Part shown: positions 1 through 7,748 of the stretch, in pieces | How positions within the stretch are numbered: the first letter of the stretch is position 1 | Layout of the letters: each line of letters opens with the position of its first letter | Source: Albidovulum litorale | GTDB lineage: Bacteria > Pseudomonadota > Alphaproteobacteria > Rhodobacterales > Rhodobacteraceae | Length of the DNA stretch: 64,000 bases | Reading direction: 5' to 3' | Assembly (NCBI RefSeq): GCF_025751495.1 | Contig: NZ_JAOWKZ010000004.1 | Location: 372,001 to 436,000, forward strand | The notes under the pieces: generated by a model | Databases searched by the model: none | Told to the model about the DNA's origin: nothing | The model's input: only the letters and a program-made list of their open reading frames with translations | Program-made: the position numbers and the translations under genes

Positions 1-733
1 CGAAGCCCGCGCTCACAAGGATGAGGTCGGGCGCGAAATCCCGCACCTGTTCCAACGCCCCTTCCCATGCCAGGCGCATCTCATGCCCGCCGGAGCCGGA
101 GGTCAGCGGCAGATTGACGATCTGGCCATGGGCGCCGGTCTCATCCGCCCGGCCAGTGCCCGGGTAAAGCGGCATCTGGTGGGAGGAGACAAACATCGCA
201 CGGCGCTCGTCCCAGAGCAGGTCCTGTGTCCCATTGCCGTGGTGGACGTCGAAATCGAGCACCGCGACGCGTCCAAGGCCACGCGCATCGAGCGCGTATT
301 TCGCGGCGATGGCGACGGTGCCGAACAGGCAGAACCCCATCGCGCGTTCGCGTTCCGCATGATGCCCCGGTGGTCGCATTGCGATGAAGGCATTCGCAGC
401 CTCGCCCGCGATCACCGCCTCCACCGCTGCCTCCGCCGCCCCGATGGCGCGCAGGGCGGCCTCCCAGGATCCCGGCGCCATGAAGGTATCGCCGTCGAGC
501 TGGGACCAGCCCTTTTCTGGCCGGGCGCTGCGAACCAGATCGAGATAGGCAGCCGAATGGCAGCGCAGAACCTCCTCCGCATCGGCCGTCGGCGCAGTCC
601 TTCGATCAAGTGCCCCAAACTCCTCACCCCGCAGGGCGGCATAGATCGCCTCAAGCCGTGCCACCTGTTCGGGATGGCCGGGCGGCGTGACATGGGCAAG
701 CCCGGATTCATGCGTCAGGAAAATCGTGCTCAC
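1..733 (-). CDS. Histone deacetylase family protein (3' end cut off by window edge)
   Basis: Members of this zinc-dependent deacetylase family (HDAC / acetoin-utilisation AcuC / acetylpolyamine amidohydrolase) remove acetyl groups from lysines or polyamines in the cytoplasm. The translation has the family hallmarks: an early LTHESG...HPEQVARL stretch, the catalytic RPPGHHAE motif with its His-His pair, and the metal-binding DFDVHHGNGTQ segment. About 244 codons are visible and the C-terminus lies outside the window. The GTG start gives an N-terminus (VSTIFLTHESG) typical of the family; the ribosome site before it is weak. It lies 61 nt downstream of petR on the same strand. The substrate cannot be told from sequence. 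Confidence 0.9.
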   Translation of the reverse strand, partial: MSTIFLTHESGLAHVTPPGHPEQVARLEAIYAALRGEEFGALDRRTAPTADAEEVLRCHSAAYLDLVRSARPEKGWSQLDGDTFMAPGSWEAALRAIGAAEAAVEAVIAGEAANAFIAMRPPGHHAERERAMGFCLFGTVAIAAKYALDARGLGRVAVLDFDVHHGNGTQDLLWDERRAMFVSSHQMPLYPGTGRADETGAHGQIVNLPLTSGSGGHEMRLAWEGALEQVRDFAPDLILVSAGF

Positions 734-794
734 CGTGTCCGCCTTTTGTCTTGCAAAAAACACTTTCGCCGAAGGTATGACCGGCCCCGACGGG

Positions 795-1511
795 TCATTC
801 GGGGGCCAGCATGTAACCCGCGCCGCGCACGGTCTGAAGATAGCGGGGCTGCTTCGGGTCGATCTCGAACTTGCGGCGAAGCCGCGTGATCTGGACATCG
901 ACCGCACGTTCCTGTGCCTGCCCGTTTCCGCCCCGGCCCGTCGCGCGGCCCAGATCCTCCACCAGTTGCGTGCGGCTGACCGGCTCGCCCGGTTTCGCCG
1001 CAAAGATACGCATCAGCGCGGCTTCCGTGGCGGTCAGCCGGACGAGACTGTCGCCGCGCCACATCTCGCCCCGATCGACATCGTAGCGGACGGGGCCGAG
1101 GTTCAGGACTTTCGGTGTCTTGGGTTCGACGACGACCGGCGTGCGGCGAAGGATCGCGTTGATGCGGAGCAGCAACTCTTTCGGCTCGAAGGGTTTGGCC
1201 AGATAGTCGTCGGCCCCCGCCTCCAGCCCCGCGATGCGGTCGGCGGTTTCGCCCTTGGCGGTCAGAAGCAGGATCGGCGTTTTCATCGTCTCGCGCAGGG
1301 ATCGCGTCAGGCTGACCCCGTCCTCGCCCGGCATCATCACATCCATGACGATGAGGTCGAAATCGAGCCCGCCGAGCAGCCGCCGCGCATGGGCCGCGTC
1401 GCGGGCGGCGGTAACGAAAAATCCGCTGCGGATCAGGAATTTCTGCAATAGCCCCCGGATGCGTTCGTCATCGTCGACGATCAACAGATGGATATCGGCC
1501 TGCGCATTCAT
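795..1511 (-). CDS. petR: OmpR-family response regulator, PetR type
   Basis: Two-domain transcriptional response regulator of 238 aa. The N-terminal receiver shows the acidic LIVDDDERIR motif, the phospho-acceptor aspartate in VMDVMMPGEDG, the Thr in LLLTAKGE and the Lys in YLAKPFEP. The C-terminal half is a winged-helix OmpR/PhoB DNA-binding domain ending ITRLRRKFE...YLQTVRGAGYML. It overlaps the upstream MarR-type gene by 4 nt, so the two are translationally coupled. This pairing matches petP-petR of Rhodobacter capsulatus, where PetR is linked to cytochrome bc1 and growth; that role is known there and inferred here. No histidine kinase is adjacent, as in the R. capsulatus arrangement. Confidence 0.85.
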   Translation of the reverse strand: MNAQADIHLLIVDDDERIRGLLQKFLIRSGFFVTAARDAAHARRLLGGLDFDLIVMDVMMPGEDGVSLTRSLRETMKTPILLLTAKGETADRIAGLEAGADDYLAKPFEPKELLLRINAILRRTPVVVEPKTPKVLNLGPVRYDVDRGEMWRGDSLVRLTATEAALMRIFAAKPGEPVSRTQLVEDLGRATGRGGNGQAQERAVDVQITRLRRKFEIDPKQPRYLQTVRGAGYMLAPE

Positions 1512-2017
1512 GAACTTGTATCCCTGATTGACTGGTAATGCCGGCGGATCTCGGGGTCCATCATCGCCTCGAGCACCTGCCGGAACCCCGCCACCGCGGC
1601 AGGCCCCGCGGCGCGGTAGGCCGAGCGCATCCTTGCGCGCTGGGCGTCGCTGAGTTCGCGTTCCAGTTCCGCGCCCTTCTGGGTCAGGAAGAGGTTCCTT
1701 TCCCGCTTGTCCTTGCGACCGACGCGGGCCTCGACCAGACCGTCCTCTACCAGCGTCCGCAGGACCCGGTTCAGCGACTGCTTGGTCACGCCGAGCATGG
1801 TCAGAAGCGTGTTGACCGTCAGCCCCGGCTGGCGGTTGATGAAATGGATCGCCCGGTGATGGGCGCGGCCATATTCGTAGTTTTCGAGAATGCGGTCAGG
1901 ATCGGCGGTGAAGGCACGATAGGCAAAGAACATCGCCTCAATGCCCTTCCTGAGCTGTTCATCTGTCAGGAACAGCAGGCTCTCGCCGCCCTGCGTCCCC
2001 GGACTGCCCGTTGTCAC
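1508..2017 (-). CDS. petP: MarR-family transcriptional regulator, PetP type
   Basis: A 169-aa winged-helix regulator that is likely dimeric and cytoplasmic. The central region carries the MarR helix-turn-helix (RQPGLTVNTLLTMLGVTKQS) followed by the wing segment LVEARVGRKDKRERNLFLT. The start is GTG (VTTGSPG...), the codon just after the divergent promoter region. The product resembles PetP of Rhodobacter capsulatus, including the GIEAMFFAYR...GRAHHRAIHFINR region, and is co-transcribed with petR through a 4-nt overlap. A perfect 7-bp inverted repeat 53 nt upstream is a good candidate autoregulatory operator. The effector is unknown. Confidence 0.82.
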   Translation of the reverse strand: MTTGSPGTQGGESLLFLTDEQLRKGIEAMFFAYRAFTADPDRILENYEYGRAHHRAIHFINRQPGLTVNTLLTMLGVTKQSLNRVLRTLVEDGLVEARVGRKDKRERNLFLTQKGAELERELSDAQRARMRSAYRAAGPAAVAGFRQVLEAMMDPEIRRHYQSIRDTSS

Positions 2018-2069
2018 GGTTCTGATCCCCGCTTGTCCAGCCTGTATGCGCCGATTTTATGTCAGCTAT

Positions 2070-2090
2070 GTTGACTTTCCAAGAGTCAAC
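2070..2090. promoter_or_regulatory. Inverted repeat, candidate PetP/MarR operator
   Basis: A perfect 7-bp inverted repeat, GTTGACT-ttccaag-AGTCAAC, in the divergent region between petP and ilvE. Size, A/T character and position just upstream of a MarR-family gene fit a MarR-type operator. A TTGACT hexamer inside the arm could also act as a -35 element, so bound protein would compete with polymerase. Assignment to PetP is inference. Confidence 0.55.
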
Positions 2091-2109
2091 TGATAGCGAA
2101 TCCCGGATT

Positions 2110-2153
2110 TGGCGCAATATTATGTCCGATACGGACCTAAATGGCGCAATATT
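2110..2153. repeat. 12-bp direct repeat upstream of ilvE
   Basis: TGGCGCAATATT occurs twice, 32 bp apart start to start, about three helical turns. The 20-bp spacer contains a small dyad, TCCG-ata-CGGA. The pair lies just before the ilvE ribosome-binding site, which suggests a regulator binding two same-face half sites, or a leader structure. Confidence 0.45.
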
Positions 2154-2183
2154 TGCAAAACGGGCGCGCCCGAGGAGGATGAG

Positions 2184-3053
2184 ATGGCAGCGGCTTACGA
2201 CGATCGCGACGGCAAGATCTGGATGGACGGCAAGCTCGTGGAATGGCGCGACGCCAAGGTCCATATCCTGACCCATGCGCTGCATTACGCCTCTTCGGTC
2301 TTCGAGGGCGAACGCTGCTATAACGGCAAGATCTTCAAGGGGCATGAGCATTCCAAGCGCCTCCTGCGCTCGGGTGAACTGCTGGACATGCCGATCCCCT
2401 ACTCGGCGGAGGAAATCGACGCGGCCAAGGAAGCGGTCCTGAAGGCCAATGGCTGGGACAATGCCTATATCCGGGCGCTCGCCTGGCGCGGTGCGGGCGA
2501 GGATATGGGGGTCGCGTCGAAGCGGAACCCGGTTCGGCTGGCCGTCGCTGCCTGGGAATGGGGCAATTACTACGGCGACGCCAAGATGAAGGGCGCCAAG
2601 CTCGACATCGCCAAGTGGCGCCGCCCCGATCCGGCGACGATCCCGTCCGAGGCGAAGGCGGCGGGCCTTTACATGATCTGCACCATGTCCAAGCACGCGG
2701 CTGAGGCCAAGGGCTGTTCGGATGCGATGATGCTCGACTATCGCGGCTATGTGGCCGAGGCGACCGGGGCCAATATATTCTTCGTCAAGGATGGCGAGGT
2801 CCATACGCCCCTGGCCGACTGCTTCCTCAACGGCCTGACCCGCCAGACCGTCATCCAGATGCTGAAGGACATGCAGATCAAGGTGCATGAGCGGCATATC
2901 ATGCCGGACGAACTGGAAAGCTTCGAACAGTGCTGGCTGACCGGCACCGCCGCCGAGGTCACGCCGGTCGGCTCCATCGGCGACTACACCTTCGAGGTGG
3001 GCGATCTGGCAAAGCGGGTCGTGGCGGAATACGAGCGGTTGGTGCGAGCGTAA
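2184..3053 (+). CDS. ilvE: Branched-chain amino acid aminotransferase
   Basis: PLP-dependent class IV (fold type IV) aminotransferase of 289 aa, catalysing the last step of Val/Leu/Ile synthesis and the first of their breakdown in the cytoplasm. Family signatures are visible: the HYASSVFEGERCY entry motif near residues 32-44, the MLDYRGYVAEATGANIFF cofactor-binding segment, and LTGTAAEVTPVGSIG near the C-terminus. The open frame extends 25 codons further upstream from a TTG. I chose the ATG because a GAGGAGG ribosome site sits a few bases before it and the product then starts MAAAYDDRDGKIW, normal for the family. It is a single gene divergent from petP and followed by a strong terminator. Confidence 0.95.
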   Translation: MAAAYDDRDGKIWMDGKLVEWRDAKVHILTHALHYASSVFEGERCYNGKIFKGHEHSKRLLRSGELLDMPIPYSAEEIDAAKEAVLKANGWDNAYIRALAWRGAGEDMGVASKRNPVRLAVAAWEWGNYYGDAKMKGAKLDIAKWRRPDPATIPSEAKAAGLYMICTMSKHAAEAKGCSDAMMLDYRGYVAEATGANIFFVKDGEVHTPLADCFLNGLTRQTVIQMLKDMQIKVHERHIMPDELESFEQCWLTGTAAEVTPVGSIGDYTFEVGDLAKRVVAEYERLVRA

Positions 3054-3074
3054 GCCGAGCAACGCGGACATGGC

Positions 3075-3113
3075 GGGCCGGAAACTTTCGAAGTTTCCGG
3101 CCCGATTTCTTTT
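3075..3113 (+). terminator. Rho-independent terminator after ilvE
   Basis: A perfect 13-bp stem (GGGCCGGAAACTT / AAGTTTCCGGCCC) with a TCG loop, followed by gatttctttt. It sits 21 nt after the ilvE stop codon. Confidence 0.9.
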
Positions 3114-3123
3114 CAAGAAATCG
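3103..3123 (-). terminator. Second hairpin, likely terminator for the convergent epimerase gene
   Basis: CGATTTCTT-ttc-AAGAAATCG forms a 9-bp stem immediately next to the ilvE terminator and 12 nt beyond the stop of the convergent gene. Its left arm overlaps the T-rich tail of the ilvE terminator, so the two hairpins act as a back-to-back pair. The stem is AT-rich and weaker than the ilvE one. Confidence 0.55.
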
Positions 3124-3135
3124 GAACCGGGCCAA

Positions 3136-3993
3136 TTAGCCGAGGTCGTTCAGCAACGCCCTTAGGCCCGCCCGATAGTCCGGATAGGCCAGCGTCACCC
3201 CGAGGTCCCGCTTGATCCGGTCATTCGCCACACGCTTCGACTCTGCGTAGAAACTGCGGGCCATCGGGCTCATTTCGGCCTCGTCAAAGGGAACTTCGGG
3301 TGGCAGCGGCAGGCCCAGAAGGCGGGCAGCTTCAGCCAGCACATCCTCGGGCGGCGAGGGGTCGTCATCGGCGACGTTGTAAATGGCGCCGGGGTCGGGC
3401 CGGGCGATGGAAGCGGCGAGAACGCTCGCGATATCCTCGACATGGATGCGGCTGAAATACTGGTTTTCCCGGATGATGCGGCGCGCGGTGCCGTTTTTCA
3501 CCTTCTCGAATGGGCCCCGTCCCGGCCCATAGATGCCGGCAAGCCGGAAGATGTGCAGGGGCAGGCCCGCGCTCTCGGCCAAGGTCTGCCACTGGCTCTC
3601 CGCGAGAACCCGTATCCGGCCACGCTTCGTCCCCGGCGCCAGGGGTGTCGTCTCATCGACCCATCCACCCTGATGATCGCCGTAGACGCCGGTGGTCGAA
3701 AGATAGCCCACCCATTGCAGATGTGGCGCGGCCGTCGCAATCGCATCCCCGTATTCAGCCAGAACCGGGTCGCCGTCATCCCCCGGCGCGATGGAGCAGA
3801 GGATATGGGTGGCGCGCGCGATCGCGGGGCTCAGATCCTCGCCCGGCCAGAGCACGGCCTCAATGCCCTGCCCCCGCAGGCGGTCGGCCTTTTCCGCCCG
3901 GCGGGTCGTGCCGATGATGGTCCAGCCCGTCAGGCGGCGGGCGAGGGCGGCGGCGGAATAGCCGTGGCCGAGAGAGAGAAGCGTTCTGGTCAT
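3136..3993 (-). CDS. NAD(P)-dependent epimerase/SDR-family protein (YeeZ-like)
   Basis: A 285-aa protein with a Rossmann fold at its N-terminus (MTRTLLSLGHGYSAAALA, a variant glycine-rich loop) and an extended-SDR core: STTGVYGD near residue 105, an RLAGIYGPGRG substrate-side motif, and SRIHVEDIA typical of nucleotide-sugar-epimerase-like proteins. The usual YxxxK pair is not obvious, so catalysis is uncertain. The frame stays open far upstream, antisense to paaA, but the ATG at this position is the only sensible start because the Rossmann motif follows at once. It is divergent from the paa operon; no functional link is evident. Confidence 0.8.
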   Translation of the reverse strand: MTRTLLSLGHGYSAAALARRLTGWTIIGTTRRAEKADRLRGQGIEAVLWPGEDLSPAIARATHILCSIAPGDDGDPVLAEYGDAIATAAPHLQWVGYLSTTGVYGDHQGGWVDETTPLAPGTKRGRIRVLAESQWQTLAESAGLPLHIFRLAGIYGPGRGPFEKVKNGTARRIIRENQYFSRIHVEDIASVLAASIARPDPGAIYNVADDDPSPPEDVLAEAARLLGLPLPPEVPFDEAEMSPMARSFYAESKRVANDRIKRDLGVTLAYPDYRAGLRALLNDLG

Positions 3994-4039
3994 GGCCGGA
4001 CTATTTCGGCTTGGGCGGGCGGGTGCAAGGTGACAAAGT

Positions 4040-4075
4040 GTTACAAAAACAATTATGAGAACTTCGGTTCGTAAC
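4040..4075. promoter_or_regulatory. AT-rich regulatory region upstream of paaA
   Basis: The gap between the divergent epimerase gene and paaA holds an A/T-rich stretch flanked by GTTAC and GTAAC, with an inner GAAC-ttcg-GTTC dyad. It probably contains the paa promoter and an operator. Which regulator binds (a PaaR/TetR type would be expected) cannot be read from the sequence, and no such gene is adjacent. Confidence 0.35.
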
Positions 4076-4107
4076 GTACTATCATGCCGCGAACGGAGGA
4101 GGCTTGC

Positions 4108-5103
4108 ATGTATTCCCAAGGGCTGATCGGCGCTGACGGGCGGACCGGTGAGACGGAGGCGTTTCTTGCCGCGTTTCAGGCGCGCATTGATGCCGAGGAA
4201 AAGATCGAGCCGAAGGATGCGATGCCCGAGGGCTATCGCCGGACGCTTGTCCGCCAGATCGGCCAGCATGCGCATTCCGAGATCGTCGGCATGCTGCCGG
4301 AAGGCAACTGGATCACCCGCGCGCCGTCGCTGAAGCGCAAGGCGGCGCTCTTGGCCAAGGTGCAGGATGAGGGTGGCCACGGGCTCTACCTCTATTCCGC
4401 TGCCGAGACGCTGGGCGTGACGCGGGATGAGATGACCGAGGAACTGCTGGCCGGGAAGGCGAAGTACTCGTCGATCTTCAACTATCCGACGCTGACATGG
4501 GCCGATATCGGCACGATCGGCTGGCTGGTCGATGGCGCGGCGATCATGAACCAGATCCCGCTCTGCCGCTGCTCCTTCGGTCCTTACGCCCGGGCGATGA
4601 TCCGCATCTGCAAGGAGGAGAGTTTCCACCAGCGGCAGGGTTACGAGATCATGCTGACCCTCTGCCGGGGGACGGAGGCACAGAAGGCGATGGCGCAGGA
4701 TGCGCTGGACCGCTGGTGGTGGCCGAGCCTGATGATGTTCGGGCCGCACGATGCGGAGAGTTCGCATACCGAGCAATCGATGGCGTGGAAGATCAAGCGC
4801 TTCTCGAATGACGAATTGCGCCAGAAGTTCATCGACGCGACCGTGCCGCAGGCGGACTATCTGGGGTTGAAGGTGCCGGACCCCGCGATGCGCTGGGACG
4901 AGGCGCTGAACGGCGGCAAGGGCGGTTATCGCCACGGCGCCATCGACTGGGACGAGTTCTGGCGCGTGGTGAAAGGTGAGGGCGTTATGAACCGCGACCG
5001 GATCGCGGCGCGGAAGAAGGCCTGGGAGGATGGCGCCTGGGTGCGCGAGGCGGCGCTGGCCCATGCGGCGAAGCGGGCGGCGCGGAAGGTCGCGGCGGAG
5101 TAA
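4108..5103 (+). CDS. paaA: 1,2-phenylacetyl-CoA epoxidase, catalytic subunit PaaA
   Basis: Diiron oxygenase subunit of the PaaABCE complex, which epoxidises the aromatic ring of phenylacetyl-CoA with O2 and electrons from PaaE. The 331-aa product shows the ferritin-like diiron pattern: [11 protein letters not shown] near residues 85-95 and [15 protein letters not shown] further on, giving the Glu/His ligands. The start is the ATG behind a strong GGAGGAGG site (MYSQGL...); an upstream in-frame ATG is rejected because it precedes this site. It is the first gene of paaABCDE. It is clearly catalytic PaaA rather than PaaC because of the EESFHQ motif. Confidence 0.96.
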   Translation: MYSQGLIGADGRTGETEAFLAAFQARIDAEEKIEPKDAMPEGYRRTLVRQIGQHAHSEIVGMLPEGNWITRAPSLKRKAALLAKVQDEGGHGLYLYSAAETLGVTRDEMTEELLAGKAKYSSIFNYPTLTWADIGTIGWLVDGAAIMNQIPLCRCSFGPYARAMIRICKEESFHQRQGYEIMLTLCRGTEAQKAMAQDALDRWWWPSLMMFGPHDAESSHTEQSMAWKIKRFSNDELRQKFIDATVPQADYLGLKVPDPAMRWDEALNGGKGGYRHGAIDWDEFWRVVKGEGVMNRDRIAARKKAWEDGAWVREAALAHAAKRAARKVAAE

Positions 5104-5109
5104 GTGGAA

Positions 5110-5166
5110 AGCGCCGGGGGCGCTGCCCCCGGACCCCCGGAGAATTTCAAAACAGAAGAAGGGATC
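5110..5166 (+). repeat. Intergenic hairpin repeat (GC-hairpin / GGAG-ATTT / AGAAGAAG type)
   Basis: Between paaA and paaB lies CCGGGGGC-gct-GCCCCCGG, then acccCCGGAGAATTTC and AACAGAAGAAGG. The same architecture recurs before fmt and, in decayed form, near 14.96 kb. Here the final AGAAGAAGG also serves as the paaB ribosome site. The hairpin may tune the paaA:paaB ratio or mRNA stability. Confidence 0.7.
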
Positions 5167-5448
5167 ATGGCAGAGACACCGCTTTGGGAAGTGTTCATCC
5201 GGCCCCGGAACGGGCTGGCGCACAAGCATGTCGGTTCGCTACATGCGGCGGACGCAGTCATGGCGTTGCAGGCGGCGCGCGACGTCTATACGCGGCGCGG
5301 CGAGGGCAATTCGGTCTGGGTGGTGCCGTCTTCGGCGATCACGGCATCCGACCCTGATCATGCGGGTGAGATGTTCGAGCCGACCGGCGACAAGATCTAT
5401 CGCCACCCGACCTTCTACGACATCCCCGACGAGGTGGGGCACATGTGA
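5167..5448 (+). CDS. paaB: 1,2-phenylacetyl-CoA epoxidase subunit PaaB
   Basis: A small 93-aa non-catalytic subunit that helps hold the PaaA-PaaC hetero-oligomers together. Family features are visible from the first residues (TPLWEVFIRPRNGLAHKHVGSLHA), then MALQAARDVYTRRGEGNSVWVVPS and a C-terminus on the Tyr-Arg-His-Pro-Thr-Phe-Tyr-Asp-Ile-Pro pattern. Length is normal for PaaB. It is separated from paaA by a repeat hairpin of about 60 nt and overlaps paaC by one base (TGATG). Confidence 0.96.
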   Translation: MAETPLWEVFIRPRNGLAHKHVGSLHAADAVMALQAARDVYTRRGEGNSVWVVPSSAITASDPDHAGEMFEPTGDKIYRHPTFYDIPDEVGHM

Positions 5449-6188
5449 TGCATGAGGCGCTTCTGGAAATTGCCGACGATTGCCTCGTGCTGGGCCACCG
5501 TCTGTCGGAATGGTGCGGTCATGCGCCGATGCTGGAGGAGGATCTGGCGCTGCCGAACATGGCGCTCGACCTGATCGGCGTGGCGCGGGGGCTGTATGCG
5601 CGGGCCGGGGAGATCGAGGGCAAGGGGCGTGGCGAGGACGATCTGGCGTATTTCCGGGGCGAGCGGGAGTTCCGGAATTGCCTGCTGGTCGAGCGCCCGA
5701 ACGGGGATTTCGCGGCGACAATGTTGCGCCAATTGTATTTCGGGGCCTTCATGGAACCCTTCTGGCGGGCGGCTGCCGCTTCGACGGATGATGTGGTCAG
5801 GGGCATTGCCGGGAAGGCGGCGAAGGAGGTCGCCTATCACATCCGCCATGCAGGCGAATGGGTGATCCGGCTGGGCGACGGGACCGAGGAGAGCGCGGCG
5901 CGGATGGCGCATGCGGTGGAAGCGCATCACCGCTATAGCGGCGAGCTCTTTGAAAGCTCACGTGCCGCGCGAGCCGCTGAGGCGGCGGGAGTGCTGCCCC
6001 GGCGTAGTGAGATGCGGGCCGAGTGGGACCGGGTCATCGGCATGGTCTTTGTCGAGGCGGGTCTGACCGTCCCTGAAGGCGTGTTCATGCAGACAGGTGG
6101 CCGCGCGGGGCTGCATGGCGAGGATCTGGGCCATATGCTGGCCGAGATGCAGTCGGTCGCCCGCGCCCATCCGGGGGCGGTCTGGTGA
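5448..6188 (+). CDS. paaC: 1,2-phenylacetyl-CoA epoxidase subunit PaaC
   Basis: Structural ferritin-like partner of PaaA, 246 aa from the ATG in the TGATG junction with paaB. A GTG one codon earlier is possible. The N-terminus LLEIADDCLVLGHRLSEWCGHAPMLEEDLAL and the EVAYHIRHAGEWVIRLGDGTEES segment are characteristic of PaaC. The family keeps the fold but is not the iron-catalytic subunit. It overlaps paaD by 4 nt, so translation is coupled. Confidence 0.95.
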   Translation: MHEALLEIADDCLVLGHRLSEWCGHAPMLEEDLALPNMALDLIGVARGLYARAGEIEGKGRGEDDLAYFRGEREFRNCLLVERPNGDFAATMLRQLYFGAFMEPFWRAAAASTDDVVRGIAGKAAKEVAYHIRHAGEWVIRLGDGTEESAARMAHAVEAHHRYSGELFESSRAARAAEAAGVLPRRSEMRAEWDRVIGMVFVEAGLTVPEGVFMQTGGRAGLHGEDLGHMLAEMQSVARAHPGAVW

Positions 6189-6658
6189 TTGATCTGACCC
6201 GTGCGGCAGAGGTCGCGGGCCATGTGCCTGACCCCGAGATTCCGGCTGTGACCATCGCCGATCTCGGCATCCTGCGCGGGGTCGTGGCTGAGGGCGATGT
6301 CGCCGTGGTGAAACTGTCGCCCACCTATTCCGGCTGCCCCGCCGTATTGGCTATCGAACTGGCGGTGGAGGCGGCATTGCGCGATGCGGGCATACCGGCC
6401 CGGATCGAGCGGGTGATGGAACCCGCCTGGACGACCGACTGGATCACCGAGGAGGGGCGCGACAAGCTTTGGGCCTTTGGCATCGCACCGCCGGTGGCGG
6501 GCGGCAAGGCGACGCTTTTCGCGGCACCCGAGGTCAACTGTCCGCGCTGCGGGTCTGAGGCGACCGAACGGGTCAGCGAGTTCGGCTCCACCCCCTGCAA
6601 GGCGCATTACCGTTGCAAAGGCTGCGGCGAGCCGTTCGACTATTTCAAATGCATCTGA
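6185..6658 (+). CDS. paaD: Phenylacetate degradation protein PaaD (MIP18-type, Fe-S maturation)
   Basis: A 157-aa protein with an N-terminal DUF59/MIP18 domain (DPEIPAVTIADLGILRGV, then SPTYSGCPA with the conserved Cys) and a C-terminal zinc-ribbon-like domain with CPRCG, a lone Cys, CKGCG and a last Cys. PaaD is required for phenylacetyl-CoA epoxidase activity and is thought to help assemble the iron or Fe-S centres of the complex. The start is GTG within the GTGA overlap with paaC. Confidence 0.94.
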   Translation: MIDLTRAAEVAGHVPDPEIPAVTIADLGILRGVVAEGDVAVVKLSPTYSGCPAVLAIELAVEAALRDAGIPARIERVMEPAWTTDWITEEGRDKLWAFGIAPPVAGGKATLFAAPEVNCPRCGSEATERVSEFGSTPCKAHYRCKGCGEPFDYFKCI

Positions 6659-6667
6659 GGGGCGGGC

Positions 6668-7717
6668 ATGGCGTTTCATGAACTGGTTATCCGGGAGGTC
6701 TGCCCCGAGACGGAGAAGGCGGTGCGGCTGGTCTTCAATGTGCCGGACAACCTGCGCGAGACCTTTGCCTTCACCCCGGGCCAGCATCTGACGCTCAGGG
6801 CCGAGGTGAACGGCACGGACATCCGCCGCTCCTACTCCATCGCCACGGCACCGGGGGGCGAGCTTTGCGTCGGCGTCAAGCGGGTGGAGGGCGGCGCGTT
6901 TTCCGGTTTCGCCCAGGGTCTTCGGCCCGGCGACCCGGTGCAGGTGATGCCGCCCGAGGGGCGGTTCATGCTGCGGGGCGAACGGAATGTCCTCCTGATC
7001 GCGGCGGGGTCCGGGATCACGCCGATGATGGCCATCGCCGCCGCGGTACTGACGGATGGTGGTCAGGTGACGCTGGTCTACGGCAACCGCTCGGTCGAGA
7101 CGATCATGTTCCGCGGCGCGCTCGACGCGCTGAAGGACCGCTATCTGGGCCGCTTCACGCTGATCCATGTTCTCAGCCGCGAGGTGCAGGATGTGGACCT
7201 GCTGAACGGGCGGATCGACGCGGCGAAGATCGCGGCACTTGCATCGGCGGGGGTGATTGACCCCTTCGGGGCCGAGGGTGTGTTCCTGTGCGGGCCGGGC
7301 GGTATGATCGAGGAAGTGACAGCGGCGCTGGCGGCGATGGGCGTCGCGCCGGAGCGTATCCATCAGGAGCATTTCTCCCAATCGGGCGAGGCGCCGCGCG
7401 CCCCGTCCCGCGCGGCCGAGAAGGCGGCGGCCGACGGCGTTTCGGTCGAGGTTCTGCTCGACGGGCGGCGGCGGCAGTTCCGCTATGAGAAAAGCGATAC
7501 CGGCATCATCGATGCCGCCGCCCGTCAGGGCGTGGACCTGCCATGGTCCTGCCATGGCGGCATGTGCTGCACCTGCCGTTGCAAGGTGGTCGAGGGCAGG
7601 GCCGAGATGGCCGTGAACTATTCGCTGGAGCCGTGGGAGCTGGAGGCGGGCTTCACGCTCGCCTGCCAGTCGCGTCCGCTGACCGAAAAGCTTGTGCTGG
7701 ATTTCGATGCCGCTTGA
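6668..7717 (+). CDS. paaE: 1,2-phenylacetyl-CoA epoxidase reductase PaaE
   Basis: Electron-transfer subunit passing electrons from NADPH through FAD and a [2Fe-2S] cluster to PaaA. The 349-aa product has the FAD-binding RSYSIA motif near residues 54-59, an NAD(P)-binding GSGITPMMAI segment near 115, and a C-terminal plant-type ferredoxin domain with the WSCHGGMCCTCRCKV cluster motif near 295-307. It is the last clearly paa gene of the operon, 9 nt after paaD. The downstream methyltransferase frame follows closely. Confidence 0.95.
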   Translation: MAFHELVIREVCPETEKAVRLVFNVPDNLRETFAFTPGQHLTLRAEVNGTDIRRSYSIATAPGGELCVGVKRVEGGAFSGFAQGLRPGDPVQVMPPEGRFMLRGERNVLLIAAGSGITPMMAIAAAVLTDGGQVTLVYGNRSVETIMFRGALDALKDRYLGRFTLIHVLSREVQDVDLLNGRIDAAKIAALASAGVIDPFGAEGVFLCGPGGMIEEVTAALAAMGVAPERIHQEHFSQSGEAPRAPSRAAEKAAADGVSVEVLLDGRRRQFRYEKSDTGIIDAAARQGVDLPWSCHGGMCCTCRCKVVEGRAEMAVNYSLEPWELEAGFTLACQSRPLTEKLVLDFDAA

Positions 7718-7748
7718 CGGGCGCGGCCTGTCATGGCCCGATGACGGC

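Noticed and set aside
3994-5229. Upstream extension of the epimerase gene across paaA
   Set aside because: The Rossmann motif begins right at the chosen ATG, and the extension is antisense to paaA.
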